Assembly (NCBI RefSeq): GCF_036231945.1
Contig: NZ_CP109599.1
Coordinates: forward strand, 7,591,501 to 7,655,500
DNA: 64,000 nt
Direction: 5' to 3'
Source of the DNA: Streptomyces sp. NBC_01429
Lineage (GTDB): Bacteria > Actinomycetota > Actinomycetes > Streptomycetales > Streptomycetaceae
Below, piece by piece: positions 1 to 8,604 of this stretch. Position 1 is the stretch's first letter. Each line of letters begins with the position of its first letter. The notes under the pieces were generated by a model, which was not told the DNA's origin, made no database searches, and saw only the letters and a list, made by a program, of their open reading frames with translations. A program made the position numbers and the translations under genes.

Positions 1-1176
1 TTCTTCGAGGGCGACGTGCCGCACGACCGGTACATGGCCCAGCTCGGCGGTTTCACCGCCGCCCGCTACCAACCCCGTGAGTGGGCCGCGCTGTTCGCGC
101 GCGCGGGCGCCCGCTACGCCGTGCTGACCTCCCGGCACCACGACGGCGTGGCGCTGTGGGACACGGCCCACGGCGACCTCGACGTCGTACGGCGCACCCC
201 GGCGGGCCGCGACCTCGTCGGTCCCTACGCGGACGCGCTGCGCGAGCACGGCCTGAGGGTGGGCCTCTACTACTCCCACAGCGACTGGAACCACCCTGAC
301 TACGCCTCCCTGCGGCACGAGGGCCGACCCGGCTGGGCGCGGTTCAACCCGTACGCGGAGGCCCACGAGGGACAGGAGGACCCGGCGGCATGGGACCGCT
401 ATCTGGCCTACCGCGACGGCCAGGTGGGGGAGTTGGCCCGGCGCTTCCGGCCGGATCTGCTCTGGTTCGACGGGGAGTGGGAGCGCACGGAGGAGCAGTG
501 GCGGATACGTGAGCTGGCCGGGCTGATCCGCGCGGAACTCCCGGAGTGTGTGCTCAACGCCCGGATGCTCGGGGAGGGCGACTACGCCACCCCGGAACAG
601 GGCGTGCCGATCGACGCCCCCGACGGTCCCTGGGAGCTGTGTCTCACCGTCAACGACTCCTGGGGCCACCGCCACCACGACGACAACCACAAGTCCACCA
701 CCCAGCTGGTCCGCTACCTCGCCGAGACCATCGGCGCGGGCGGCAATCTGCTGCTGGCGGTGGGGCCGAGGGAGGACGGCACCCTCCCCGCCGAGCAGGT
801 CGAACGCCTCGAAGGCATCGGGGCGTGGATCGCCGCCCACTCCGAGGCGGTGTACGGGACGGTGGCCGGGCTGCCCCCGGGGCACCACTACGGCCCGAGC
901 ACCCGCTCAGCCGACGCCCGCACCCTGTATCTGACACTCTTCGACATCCCGCGCGGACCGGTCGGCGTACGGGGGCTGCGCACCCCCGTACGCCGGGTGA
1001 GCGTGCTGGGCACCGGCACCGAACTCGGCCACCGGGTCACCGGCGGGCTCCACGAGGTGCCCGGTGTGCTGTGGATCGACCCGCCGCCGGCCGCCGACCT
1101 CGACGCGCACGCGACCGTGCTCGCCGTGGAGCTGGACGGCGAACTCGACCTGTACCGAGGCGCCGGGCGGTCCTGA
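1..1176 (+). CDS. GH29 alpha-L-fucosidase, 5' end outside window
   Basis: Glycoside hydrolase expected to release L-fucose from glycans. The reading frame is open from base 1, so the N-terminus lies outside the window; a GTG at 16 is in frame but is unlikely to be the true start. Visible GH29 traits are a conserved stretch around YAVLTSRHHDGVALWDT and the segment LLWFDGEWE, whose Asp is the expected nucleophile. Later comes the C-terminal GGNLLLAVGP motif of this family. No signal peptide can be judged. It converges on the pectate lyase gene, with a strong hairpin between them. The family assignment is firm; the natural substrate is inferred from the family only. Confidence 0.85.
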   Translation, partial: FFEGDVPHDRYMAQLGGFTAARYQPREWAALFARAGARYAVLTSRHHDGVALWDTAHGDLDVVRRTPAGRDLVGPYADALREHGLRVGLYYSHSDWNHPDYASLRHEGRPGWARFNPYAEAHEGQEDPAAWDRYLAYRDGQVGELARRFRPDLLWFDGEWERTEEQWRIRELAGLIRAELPECVLNARMLGEGDYATPEQGVPIDAPDGPWELCLTVNDSWGHRHHDDNHKSTTQLVRYLAETIGAGGNLLLAVGPREDGTLPAEQVERLEGIGAWIAAHSEAVYGTVAGLPPGHHYGPSTRSADARTLYLTLFDIPRGPVGVRGLRTPVRRVSVLGTGTELGHRVTGGLHEVPGVLWIDPPPAADLDAHATVLAVELDGELDLYRGAGRS

Positions 1177-1177
1177 A

Positions 1178-1205
1178 CCGCCCCGGCCCGATGGGGCCGG
1201 GGCGG
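1178..1205. terminator. Bidirectional hairpin terminator
   Basis: Perfect 12-bp GC stem (1178-1189 with 1194-1205) with loop GATG, lying between two converging stop codons. It has no T-tract, as is common in Streptomyces. Confidence 0.7.
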
Positions 1206-1224
1206 CTGCCCCCGTACGTACGGC

Positions 1225-2190
1225 TCAGATCCTGCCGGTCCCCGCCCCCGCCGTCACCGAGGCGACGACGCTCGACGCGGGCTCGGCCGTGTAGCTGTAC
1301 GGCGGTGTGGTGAACGTGCCCGTCCGGGAGATCTCGGTGGCCGCGCCGCCGAGGTCGTTGCCGCGCAGCACGGCGTAACCGTCCACACTGCTGCTGCGGC
1401 TGGTCGTCACCGCGAGCTTGGTGTCGCGGAAGACGTTGTTCTCGACCAGCATCTGGGCGCCCATCCGGGAGTGGCAGGCCGTGTCCGCGCCCTGGACGTA
1501 GTTGTCGTAGAAGTGACCGGTGCCGAAGCGCAGGCTGGGCAGCCGGGAGAAGACGTTGCTGAACGAGTTGTGGTGGTACGTCACCCGCAGATGCCCGGTG
1601 TCCTCGGCGGCGTTGCTGTCACTGTGACCGACGAGCGATCCCTTGTAGTGGTCCTTGAAGGTGTTCCAGGACACGGTGACGTTGTCCGACGCGTGCGTGA
1701 TGTCGAGCAGCCCGTCGTAGTAGTCCTTGTCGTGGTCACGGTCCGCCGAGAAGGCGTTGTGGTCGATCCACACCCGGGTGGACTTCTGGACGGTGATGCC
1801 GTCCGCGGGCGCGACCGGCTTGCTGAGGTTGAGATTACGGACGATGACGTTGGTCGAGTCCTTGATGCGCAGTCCGCCGCCGGTGAAGCCGGAGCCCGAA
1901 CCCACGCCCAGAACAGTGGTGTTCGAGCCCACGTCGACCTGGCCGGTGAGGCTGATCAGCCCGGAGACCCGGACGACCTTCGCGGTGCTGCCCGCGACCG
2001 CCGAGGTGAAGGCGGACAGCGTGCTGACGGTGACGGCGCTCGCGCCGCCGCCGCCGGTGGTGCCGGCGGCGTAGCCGATGGGGGTGGTCTCGGCGGCCAC
2101 GGCGGACTGGTGCGGCAGGGCGCCGAGGGCGACGACGACGGCGGCCGAGGCGAACAGGGCGGTGGCGCGGCGGCGGGTGATGGTGGGCAT
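1225..2190 (-). CDS. Secreted pectate lyase, PL1 family
   Basis: Cleaves polygalacturonate by beta-elimination outside the cell. The 321-aa product starts with a Sec signal peptide (MPTITRRR, a hydrophobic Ala/Val core, then an AVAA-type cleavage region near residue 33). The rest is a parallel beta-helix of the PL1 type. Diagnostic segments are VWIDHNAF, the Asp-rich calcium-binding stretch around DYYDGLLDI and the SRLPSLRFG stretch, whose RxPxxR pattern holds the catalytic arginine. The ATG at 2190 was chosen because the signal peptide begins there; upstream in-frame sequence has shadow composition. With the fucosidase it suggests plant-polymer use. Confidence 0.9.
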   Translation of the reverse strand: MPTITRRRATALFASAAVVVALGALPHQSAVAAETTPIGYAAGTTGGGGASAVTVSTLSAFTSAVAGSTAKVVRVSGLISLTGQVDVGSNTTVLGVGSGSGFTGGGLRIKDSTNVIVRNLNLSKPVAPADGITVQKSTRVWIDHNAFSADRDHDKDYYDGLLDITHASDNVTVSWNTFKDHYKGSLVGHSDSNAAEDTGHLRVTYHHNSFSNVFSRLPSLRFGTGHFYDNYVQGADTACHSRMGAQMLVENNVFRDTKLAVTTSRSSSVDGYAVLRGNDLGGAATEISRTGTFTTPPYSYTAEPASSVVASVTAGAGTGRI

Positions 2191-2470
2191 GCGGCGGGTG
2201 TCCCTTCGAGGCGGTGGGGCGCGTTTTCCCGGGGGCGTACGACTCCTTGTCGCCGTCGGAGCCGTAAAGGTTGCAGGGTCAGGCCACCGGGTCCGTACCG
2301 CCCCGTACTCCGGACTGCCCCGGCGAACGGAAATCCGAGTCCCGCGCCGCCGCGCGCCCAGAGCGCCGACCGCGGACCGGCATGCGTCCGCCGTGCGCTC
2401 GCTGTGCACCCGCTCCGCGCGAGCGGTACCCGTCGCGGACGGCCGGTCCGGCGCACGGCGCGCTGGCAGG

Positions 2471-3100
2471 ATGACGGCCATGGCGAACACCAGGCGCGCG
2501 CACCCCCGCTCCCGGACGGCACCGGGGAACACCGTCCACCGGATCAAGGCCACCCTGCGTGACTCGCGGCCCCCGGTCTGGCGTCGGCTGGAGGTGCCCT
2601 CGGCCGTCACGCTCCAGCAGCTGCACCACATCGTCCAGGCCGCCTTCGGCTGGGAGGACGCGCACATGTGGGTCTTCAGAACCCCGAAGGACCGCTGCCG
2701 CTACCGCCCCTCGCGACGTGAACCGGCGATCCTCAGCCCCACCGCGAAACGCCTGGACCAGATCGCGCCGCTCCCCGACGACCGGCTGCACTACCTCTAC
2801 GACTTCGGCGACGGCTGGGAGCACAGCCTGCTCGTCGAGGCCGTCAGCCGCCCCGAGCCGGGCACCGCCTACCCCCGCTGCGTCACCGGCCGCCGCGCCT
2901 GCCCGCCCGAGGACTCCGGCGGGACCTGGGGATACGCGTATCTGCTCGACGTACTCGCCGACCCCAGCCACGAGGAGCACGAGGACCGGCTGCGCTGGCT
3001 CGGCCTCGAATCCGCCGACCAGTTCGACCCGGCCGCCTTCGACCTGGAGCGGATCAACGCCGCGCTCGCGCAGTGCGCCGCCGCCGCGGCCGGGAACTGA
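2471..3100 (+). CDS. Plasmid pRiA4b ORF-3-like protein
   Basis: A 209-aa protein of the pRiA4b ORF-3-like family (IS1096 TnpR-like domain). It shows the family hallmarks IKATLRDSRPPVWRRLEV near the N-terminus, LHHIVQAAFGWEDAHMW and YLYDFGDGWEH in the middle, and a C-terminal segment with PPEDSGG and FD.. repeats. The biochemical role of the family is not established; members occur both on mobile elements and as chromosomal single genes. A second in-frame ATG nine bases downstream (2480) is equally possible because no strong ribosome site is visible. No transposase or inverted repeats were seen around it. Confidence 0.8.
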   Translation: MTAMANTRRAHPRSRTAPGNTVHRIKATLRDSRPPVWRRLEVPSAVTLQQLHHIVQAAFGWEDAHMWVFRTPKDRCRYRPSRREPAILSPTAKRLDQIAPLPDDRLHYLYDFGDGWEHSLLVEAVSRPEPGTAYPRCVTGRRACPPEDSGGTWGYAYLLDVLADPSHEEHEDRLRWLGLESADQFDPAAFDLERINAALAQCAAAAAGN

Positions 3101-3181
3101 AGCCGCGCCCTGTCAGCCCTGCGGATCGGTCGGAGGAGCGCGATGCCGGCGCACCAGAGGCACACCAGCGGCACGCTAAAC

Positions 3182-3210
3182 GGATGGTGCCGTCCACTTA
3201 AGGTAAAGTG
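3182..3210 (+). promoter_or_regulatory. Probable TetR autoregulatory operator and promoter
   Basis: Two overlapping imperfect palindromes lie directly before the tetR start: GGATGGTGCCGTCC (3182-3195) and CACTTAAGGTAAAGTG (3195-3210, ends CACTT/AAGTG perfect). The TAAAGT string could serve as a -10 element for a short-leader transcript. That the downstream TetR binds here is an inference from position. Confidence 0.55.
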
Positions 3211-3216
3211 CGAGCC

Positions 3217-3909
3217 ATGCACACCGAGCCGCCCCGGACCGCGCGACCGGAAGACCCGGCTCCGGACGCCGACGCGTCGCCCGCGCTGCGTGCCGACGCG
3301 CTGCACAACCGCACCCGTATCGTCGAGGCCGCCCGCGAGTCCTTCGCCGCCCGGGGGCTCGACGTCCCGATGGCCGCCATCGCCCGGCGCGCCGGCGTCG
3401 GGGTCGCCACGCTCTACCGCCGCTTCCCCACGAAGGATGCGCTGATCACCGAAACGTTCACCGAGCAGCTCGACGCGTGCGTCTCGGTGGTCGACGAAGC
3501 GCTCGACGACCCCGACCCCTGGCGCGGTTTCCGCACGGTCATCGAGACGGTGTGCGCCATGCACGCCACCGACAGGGGCTTCACCGCGGCGTTCCTCTCC
3601 GTCCTCCCCGACTCGATGGCCTTCGACCGGGAGCGCGAACGCGCCGAGCGGGGTTTCGCCCTGCTGACCCAGCGCGCCAAGGACGCGGGCGCGCTGCGGG
3701 CCGACTTCGCCCACGAGGACCTCGCCCTGATCCTCATGGCGAACTGTGGCATCACCGGCGACTCCACCGAAGCGGCACTGGCCGCGTCCCGCCGCCTGGT
3801 GGCGTACCTGCTGCACTCCTTCCGGGCCACCCCCGATGCCTCAGCGGCCCCGTTGCCGCCACCGGCCCCGCTCCGGCTCACCTACCTGCTCGGCCAGCCA
3901 CCCGCATAG
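3217..3909 (+). CDS. TetR family transcriptional regulator
   Basis: A 230-aa one-component repressor. Residues about 30-75 form the TetR DNA-binding domain, with the helix-turn-helix in VPMAAIARRAGVGVATLYRRFPTKDAL. The helical remainder is the ligand and dimer domain, followed by a Pro-rich tail. The ATG at 3217 was preferred over an in-frame GTG at 3208 because that GTG lies inside the palindrome proposed as operator. The likely controlled gene is tetR itself and possibly the convergent hydrolase or an unlinked gene; nothing in the sequence identifies the ligand. Confidence 0.88.
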   Translation: MHTEPPRTARPEDPAPDADASPALRADALHNRTRIVEAARESFAARGLDVPMAAIARRAGVGVATLYRRFPTKDALITETFTEQLDACVSVVDEALDDPDPWRGFRTVIETVCAMHATDRGFTAAFLSVLPDSMAFDRERERAERGFALLTQRAKDAGALRADFAHEDLALILMANCGITGDSTEAALAASRRLVAYLLHSFRATPDASAAPLPPPAPLRLTYLLGQPPA

Positions 3910-3930
3910 GCGCGGTTCGCCGGAGGAGAG

Positions 3931-4758
3931 CTACGGATACGGGTCGGCCGCCCTGCGCGCATCCCGCGCGAGCGACGCCGGTGCCAGGGCCGCCTGTGCC
4001 ACTTCCGCCACGATGCGGGCCGTCGCCCGCCCGAAGCCCCGTACCGAGGCGTCGGCCGCCGGCAGACAACGGCCAGCGGCCGGGTCGTAGACGCAGCCGA
4101 GCACCCCGGCGTGATCGGTGTCCGGCTCGGCGAGTTCACAGTCCCAGCCGCGTGTGCGCAGCGCCGCGTGCATGTCCCGCGAGGACGCGCAGGGCACGGC
4201 CGTATCCCCGGTGCCGTGCACCAGCCGCACCGGCACCGGCGCCACCCCGCGGTCGAGCATCCGGAAGGGCACCGTGCCCGTGGTGCGCGCCGGGCGCAGA
4301 TAGCCGCCCGCGATTCCGACCACGGCGGCGGGCCGCGGGCCGGGGAACAGCTCCGGGTGCAGGGCCACTCCCAAGGCGGCGCCCGCACCCGCCGACCAGC
4401 CCGCGAGGACCAGCCCCTCGGGGCCGTCGGCGAAGGCGCGCGGGTTGTCGAGGACGAACCGCAGCGCGCCGGTGAGATGGGCGCGCCCGTCGTCGGGCCG
4501 GTCCGAACGCCAGTCGGGCACCAGGACGGTGGGGCCCAGGGCGGCGATCTCCCGTGCCAGCGGCGCCAGTTCCGCGCGCTCGTCGGGACCCGTACCGTGC
4601 CACAGCAACACGCACGGGCCGCTCCGGGTGGAGGCGTGGATGTCGAGGAGCTTGGTCTCGTCACCGGCGGGATAGCTCACGGTGCGGGTCGTCACACCGG
4701 CGAGGGCCTGTCCCCGGCCAGGGCCTTCGCCGTACCGCCGCTCTGCGCGTCTCTCCAT
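3931..4758 (-). CDS. Alpha/beta hydrolase (dienelactone hydrolase-like)
   Basis: A 275-aa cytoplasmic hydrolase without signal peptide. LLWHGTG forms the oxyanion region, LAGWSAGAGAAL is the nucleophile elbow (G-W-S-A-G), HGTGDTAVP supplies the acid and DTDHAGVLG the catalytic His. The arrangement matches alpha/beta hydrolases acting on esters or lactones; the substrate is unknown. A later start near GVTTRTVSYP would remove about 20 charged residues and is possible. It converges on tetR, with only 21 bases between the two stop codons. Its start abuts a decayed TetR fragment on the opposite strand. Confidence 0.72.
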   Translation of the reverse strand: MERRAERRYGEGPGRGQALAGVTTRTVSYPAGDETKLLDIHASTRSGPCVLLWHGTGPDERAELAPLAREIAALGPTVLVPDWRSDRPDDGRAHLTGALRFVLDNPRAFADGPEGLVLAGWSAGAGAALGVALHPELFPGPRPAAVVGIAGGYLRPARTTGTVPFRMLDRGVAPVPVRLVHGTGDTAVPCASSRDMHAALRTRGWDCELAEPDTDHAGVLGCVYDPAAGRCLPAADASVRGFGRATARIVAEVAQAALAPASLARDARRAADPYP

Positions 4759-4785
4759 GGGAGGCAGCCTACGACGGGCCGCCTC

Positions 4786-5024
4786 GTGGCAAGAAGCACG
4801 GCACCGTCCAGCCCGGCCTGCTCGAAAGCTTCCTCACCCAGCGCATCCGCGCGGCCCAGGAGGCCGGTGAGATCGACTCCGGCAAGAACCCCGAGATGGC
4901 CGCGGCCGGACTGCTCGCCACGGCCAACGGCCCGGGCTCAAGCGTGCTGGGCGGCCGGCGCACCGGCGACTGTGCGCTGTCGGTCCTCACCCACCACCTG
5001 GACGAGCTGTTCCGGTCGCCGTGA
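4786..5024 (+). pseudogene. Remnant of a TetR-type C-terminal domain
   Basis: About 75 codons read like the ligand-domain end of a TetR regulator: GLLESFLTQRIRAAQEAGEI, then MAAAGLLATANG and a final HHLDELFRSP. No helix-turn-helix, start codon or ribosome site precedes them; the 5' part has been replaced by the start of the divergent hydrolase. I read it as a deletion remnant, not a functional gene. Confidence 0.5.
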
Positions 5025-5198
5025 GAAGCCGGGCGGCGGCGGTCGGCACGTCGCGCCGGGTCACCGGATCAGGGGGCCGTCAGGGAGCTGCCGGGTATGT
5101 CGTCCGTACGGGTGATCACGGGCGCCCGCTGTTTCTTTCCCTTCACGTACGGGGCTAGGTTGCCGGGCGAACCTCTGCGGCTCTCCATAAGGACACCG

Positions 5199-6026
5199 AT
5201 GACCTTCCCCGCCCTGGACCACTCGACGACGCGTTACTCCCTCCCGCACGCCTACTGGATGGCACAGGCGGCCGGGCTTGCCGCGCTGGACCGGGCCGGC
5301 ATCGAGGCCAAGGCCGGCGCGTGGGGCTTCGGCGAGGTACGGCACTTCGAGTCGACGCATCAGATGCCGTTCCCGATCGAGGACACCCAGGCGTACGTCA
5401 TGGCCAGTGATCGCATGATCGTCACCGGCTTCCGGGGCACCGAGGTGCTGAAGATCTACGACTGGCTCACCGACGTCAACACCCCGCCCGTTCCCGGACC
5501 GGCGAACAAGGGCTTCGTCCACTACGGCTTCCACCGCGCCCTCCAGTCCGTCTATCCCCAGATCCGCGACACCATCCAGGAACTGCGCACGGACGGCCAG
5601 AGTGTCTGGTTCACCGGCCACAGCCTCGGCGGAGCCCTCGCGATGCTGGCCGGCACCCGCCTGTACTTCGAGGAGCCGAAGCTGCTGCCCGACGGCGTCT
5701 ACACCTTCGGCCAGCCCCGCACCTGCGAGCGGCTCCTCGCGAGCGCGCACAACACGGCCTTCAGGAAACGCTGCTACCGCTTCGTCAACAACAACGACAT
5801 CGTGCCCCAGCTCCCGCCCGAGCCGGTCTTCACACATGTCGACGCGATGCGCTACTTCGACGCCGACGGCAAGCTCCACGACACGATGCCGCTGATGGCA
5901 GGGTTGAAAGACCGGGCCAAGGGGCTGCGCGCCGACCTGTTCGCGCCGGAGACCGACGCGGTCAAGGACCACCACCTGGCCAACTACCTGGCCGCCTTCG
6001 AGAAGAACCTCGCCAACGCCGGCTGA
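5199..6026 (+). CDS. Class 3 lipase family protein
   Basis: A 275-aa esterase/lipase of the fungal lipase-like (class 3) fold. Residues about 65-80 (MIVTGFRGTEVLKIYDWLTD) match the conserved oxyanion loop of the family. WFTGHSLGGALAML holds the catalytic Ser (G-H-S-L-G). A later YRFVNNNDIVPQLPP supplies the acid, and a His near KDHHLANY is the candidate base. The ATG at 5199 follows ATAAGGA at a good distance, so it was preferred over an ATG at 5097. No signal peptide is visible, which suggests an intracellular or non-classically exported enzyme. It converges on the acetyltransferase fusion, with a very strong hairpin between. Confidence 0.85.
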   Translation: MTFPALDHSTTRYSLPHAYWMAQAAGLAALDRAGIEAKAGAWGFGEVRHFESTHQMPFPIEDTQAYVMASDRMIVTGFRGTEVLKIYDWLTDVNTPPVPGPANKGFVHYGFHRALQSVYPQIRDTIQELRTDGQSVWFTGHSLGGALAMLAGTRLYFEEPKLLPDGVYTFGQPRTCERLLASAHNTAFRKRCYRFVNNNDIVPQLPPEPVFTHVDAMRYFDADGKLHDTMPLMAGLKDRAKGLRADLFAPETDAVKDHHLANYLAAFEKNLANAG

Positions 6027-6059
6027 GCACCTACCACCGCACTCCCGGGAACAGGCACC

Positions 6060-6099
6060 GCTCCCTGGCGCGGCACCCGGGGGTGCCGCGCCAGGGAGC
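6060..6099. terminator. Strong bidirectional hairpin terminator
   Basis: Arms 6060-6078 and 6081-6099 are perfectly complementary over 19 bases with almost no loop, between two converging genes. Confidence 0.8.
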
Positions 6100-6129
6100 A
6101 TCACGCTCCTCTACCGGCGCGCAGGACGC

Positions 6130-7860
6130 TCATCGCGCAGGACGCTCATCGGGCAGAGCGAACGCGGACGATCCGACCGGCTCGGGGCGGTGCACACCCC
6201 GTGGCCGGTACCCCAGCCCGTCGGCGACTCCCGCCAGATCGGCCAGCAGCCAGATGATGGCCAGCCACATCTCGGTGCCCTGAAGCCCCGGGGCCCGGCC
6301 GGGACCCGAGCCGCCCTCTCCCGCCGGACCGAAGCCGAAACCGGCCCCGTCGTGCCAGCGCCCCAGCGCCTGGGCCAACCGCTCCACCGCCCACGCCCGC
6401 ACCTCGTCCGCCCGATGACCGGTCTGACGCCCCGCGAGCCACAACGGATGCGCCACGTCCAGCACGTTGCACGCGTTCTGGCGGCCCGCCGCGAACCACC
6501 GCGGATCACCGGCATGGGCCAGTACGGTGTCCACCACCCGCTCCGGGTACGGCACCGGCACGCCGAACTGTGCGAACGAGCCGCGGGTCAGCCGGTAGTA
6601 GCCGTTCACCAGCTGGAGCCGGCCCGCCGCGGGCGAGGCCGCCGCGCCCCACATCCCGGTCCACGGATCCACCCGCGTGCCCAGCCAGCCGAACAGCGCC
6701 TCCAGCGCACCGGGCCCACCGGCCTCCGCCTCCAGCCGGTGATTGCGATACGCGCCGGTCGCCCAGCAGTCCACCCACGCACCCGCCGACCACGTCTGTG
6801 TCCGCCACGGCAAAGTCCCCAGCCGCGCCACGAGTTGACCGGCCGTCATCCGCCCCACGGCATGCACCGGGTGGGCGAACCCGGAGCCCAGGAGCTCCAG
6901 CGCGTAACCCACCGACAGCACGTGGTACTCGGCTCCGCCGTCCTCGATCCATCCGTCGTGGGCCGGCGGCGGCAGCTCCCCCGGGCCGCCGCCGGGGGCG
7001 AGTTCGGGCACCAGCCCGCTCACCGGATCCTGGAGCACACGCAGCCGTTCGGCGTGTTCGGCGGCGGTCAACTGCTCGGGCGGCACGCCGAGCAGCAGAT
7101 CGGAGATCTCGACGGCGTCGCAGTGTGCGCGCACCGACGCCGCGGCGCCCGGCCGGTCGCTGTAGCGACCGGTGTCGTCGCTCCAGCAACGCGCCAGGAG
7201 ATCGGCGGCCTGCGACCGGGCCCGCTCGGCGAACCCGGCCACGGCCTCGCTCAGGTCACCGTCCGGCGTACCGGCCCGTGACCCGCCACGCCCGCGGCGA
7301 TCACGCAGCGGACGGGCCGGGTTGCCCGCGGCGATCGTCCACGGCGCCAGGTCCTTGGTGACGACCGCCCCCGCTCCCACCACACAGTGGTCGCCGATCG
7401 TCACCCCGTCCAGAACGACCACGTTCGAGCCGATCCACACGTCATTCCCGAGGACGATGCCCTCGCTCGTGAGCGGCTGCCGGTGCACGGGCCGGTCCGG
7501 TGCGAAACCGTGATTGAAGCCGAGCAGCGAAGTGTGTGCGCCGATCCGCACTCCGTCCCCGAGCGTCACCCGCCCCCGGACCGTCGCGTACGGATTGACC
7601 GTACAGTCGCTCCCGATCCTGACCTCGCCGGTGACATAGGCGTGCCCCGCGATGTAGGAGCCGGCGCCCAGACACAGGACATCGGTGAACACACCGGCGG
7701 CCGGCGAGACGAAGCACCGGGGCCCCACGCTCGCTCCGGCATCGGTCAGCCGCTTCTGGTGCGCGGTCTGCGCCGCGTGCTGCGCGGCAGAGGCCCGCTG
7801 TGCGAAATCCCAGGGGCAGTAGTCGAAATAGGAGTCATCGACGGAGCTTTCCGAAGCCAT
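6130..7860 (-). CDS. Hexapeptide acetyltransferase fused to an alpha/alpha-toroid-like domain
   Basis: A 576-aa two-domain protein. Residues about 50-195 are a left-handed beta-helix acyltransferase of the maltose/galactoside O-acetyltransferase class: hexapeptide repeats such as IGSDCTVNPYATVRG and LGDGVRIGAHTSLLGFNHGF, then the NDVWIGSNVVVLDGVTIGDH and GAGAVVTKDL signature. The remaining 370 residues are helical and Trp/Gly-rich, with segments like DGWIEDGGAEYHVLSVGYALELLG and FAAGRQNACNVLDVAHPLWL. They look like a six-hairpin toroid of glycosidase or lyase type, an inference from pattern only. The ATG at 7860 was chosen over a start 36 bases upstream because a LacI-like operator lies just before it. 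Confidence 0.7.
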   Translation of the reverse strand: MASESSVDDSYFDYCPWDFAQRASAAQHAAQTAHQKRLTDAGASVGPRCFVSPAAGVFTDVLCLGAGSYIAGHAYVTGEVRIGSDCTVNPYATVRGRVTLGDGVRIGAHTSLLGFNHGFAPDRPVHRQPLTSEGIVLGNDVWIGSNVVVLDGVTIGDHCVVGAGAVVTKDLAPWTIAAGNPARPLRDRRGRGGSRAGTPDGDLSEAVAGFAERARSQAADLLARCWSDDTGRYSDRPGAAASVRAHCDAVEISDLLLGVPPEQLTAAEHAERLRVLQDPVSGLVPELAPGGGPGELPPPAHDGWIEDGGAEYHVLSVGYALELLGSGFAHPVHAVGRMTAGQLVARLGTLPWRTQTWSAGAWVDCWATGAYRNHRLEAEAGGPGALEALFGWLGTRVDPWTGMWGAAASPAAGRLQLVNGYYRLTRGSFAQFGVPVPYPERVVDTVLAHAGDPRWFAAGRQNACNVLDVAHPLWLAGRQTGHRADEVRAWAVERLAQALGRWHDGAGFGFGPAGEGGSGPGRAPGLQGTEMWLAIIWLLADLAGVADGLGYRPRGVHRPEPVGSSAFALPDERPAR

Positions 7861-7872
7861 ACCCACGACCTT

Positions 7873-7886
7873 AGAGAGCGCTTTCT
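7873..7886. promoter_or_regulatory. LacI-family-type operator
   Basis: AGAGAGCGCTTTCT is a near-perfect 14-bp palindrome with the central AGCGCT core typical of LacI/GalR operators. It lies 12 bases before the start of the acetyltransferase fusion, a position suited to repression. Which LacI protein binds is unknown. Confidence 0.55.
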
Positions 7887-7991
7887 GTCCGGGCAATCCC
7901 TGGTCTGCCCTCTCTCCCGCCGGCCCGGCCGCCGAGGCCGCGCCTCCTGGCGTCGCCGGAGGGCCGCGGGTCCACGGCGTTCGGTGACGGG

Positions 7992-8281
7992 TCAGCAGCT
8001 GCAGTGCCAGGGGTAGTCGGCGGGTACGGGCGGTACCGCCGCAGTGGTTTCGGCTTCCTCCTGGCTGACGGTGTGGACGGGGTGGACGGATTCGCCCCTC
8101 TTGAAGGTCTCGGCGACGTGGATGTCCTTGATCCGGTCGGGGGCGACGGTGAGCGGGCTTTCGGCACGATCTGCCCGCCGTGGAAGATCAGATCGGCTTC
8201 GGAACCGGCCGCCGCGGGCGGCACCCCGTCGGTGTCCGGTGCCTCGTCCGGTGCTTCTGGTGCGTCCGGCTGACCGTTCAT
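7992..8281 (-). pseudogene. Small acidic Cys-tailed protein gene with a frameshift
   Basis: The start ATG at 8281 has an excellent ribosome site (AAGGAG). The first part reads MNGQPDAPEAPDEAPD and continues to LIFHGGQIVP near 8166. The frame then drifts into low-complexity sequence. A one-base shift at the CCGAAA around 8163 restores a convincing continuation: SPLTVAPDRIKDIHVAETFK, then HPVHTVSQEE and a final PADYPWHCSC. The restored product would be about 96 aa with two Cys in its last three residues. Either the gene has a one-base deletion, the sequence has an error, or programmed frameshifting occurs. I do not recognise the family. Confidence 0.5.
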
Positions 8282-8555
8282 GAGGATCACTCCTTGGTGT
8301 GCCGACGGTGATGCGGTGGTGCGGTGGTGCGGTCCGAAAAGCGGCTATCCGTAAGTGGGTTGATCGGTATGGGGCAGCTCGGGGCATAGGAACACGCTGG
8401 TCTACGCGGCTGATCTTCAACGGCAAACCCCCCGTAAGGGTGGGGCGGAAGCACGCGCAGGCCCACGGCCGCCTCTCGCGCCGGAGCGCGTCAGCGCGGC
8501 GCGGCGGCTGTCTCCAGGTCACTGCCCTCGGCTGTCGGCGCCGGACACAACAGAT
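8282..8555. other. Intergenic stretch without a gene
   Basis: It holds the leader of the small gene to the left and a short GCGGTGGT repeat near 8312-8330. No convincing coding sequence was seen on either strand. Confidence 0.5.
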
Positions 8556-8585
8556 GGGCCGGGCGGAGAGACTCCCGCCCGGCCC
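8556..8585 (-). terminator. Hairpin terminator after the BPL_N gene
   Basis: Perfect 11-bp stem (8556-8566 with 8575-8585) and 8-base loop, 20 bases past the stop of the leftward gene at 8605. Confidence 0.65.
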
Positions 8586-8604
8586 TTGTCTTCTGGTCAG
8601 CCGG

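Noticed and set aside
2471..3100. Insertion sequence carrying the pRiA4b ORF-3-like gene
   Set aside because: No transposase gene or terminal inverted repeats were found around it; the family is often a free-standing chromosomal gene.
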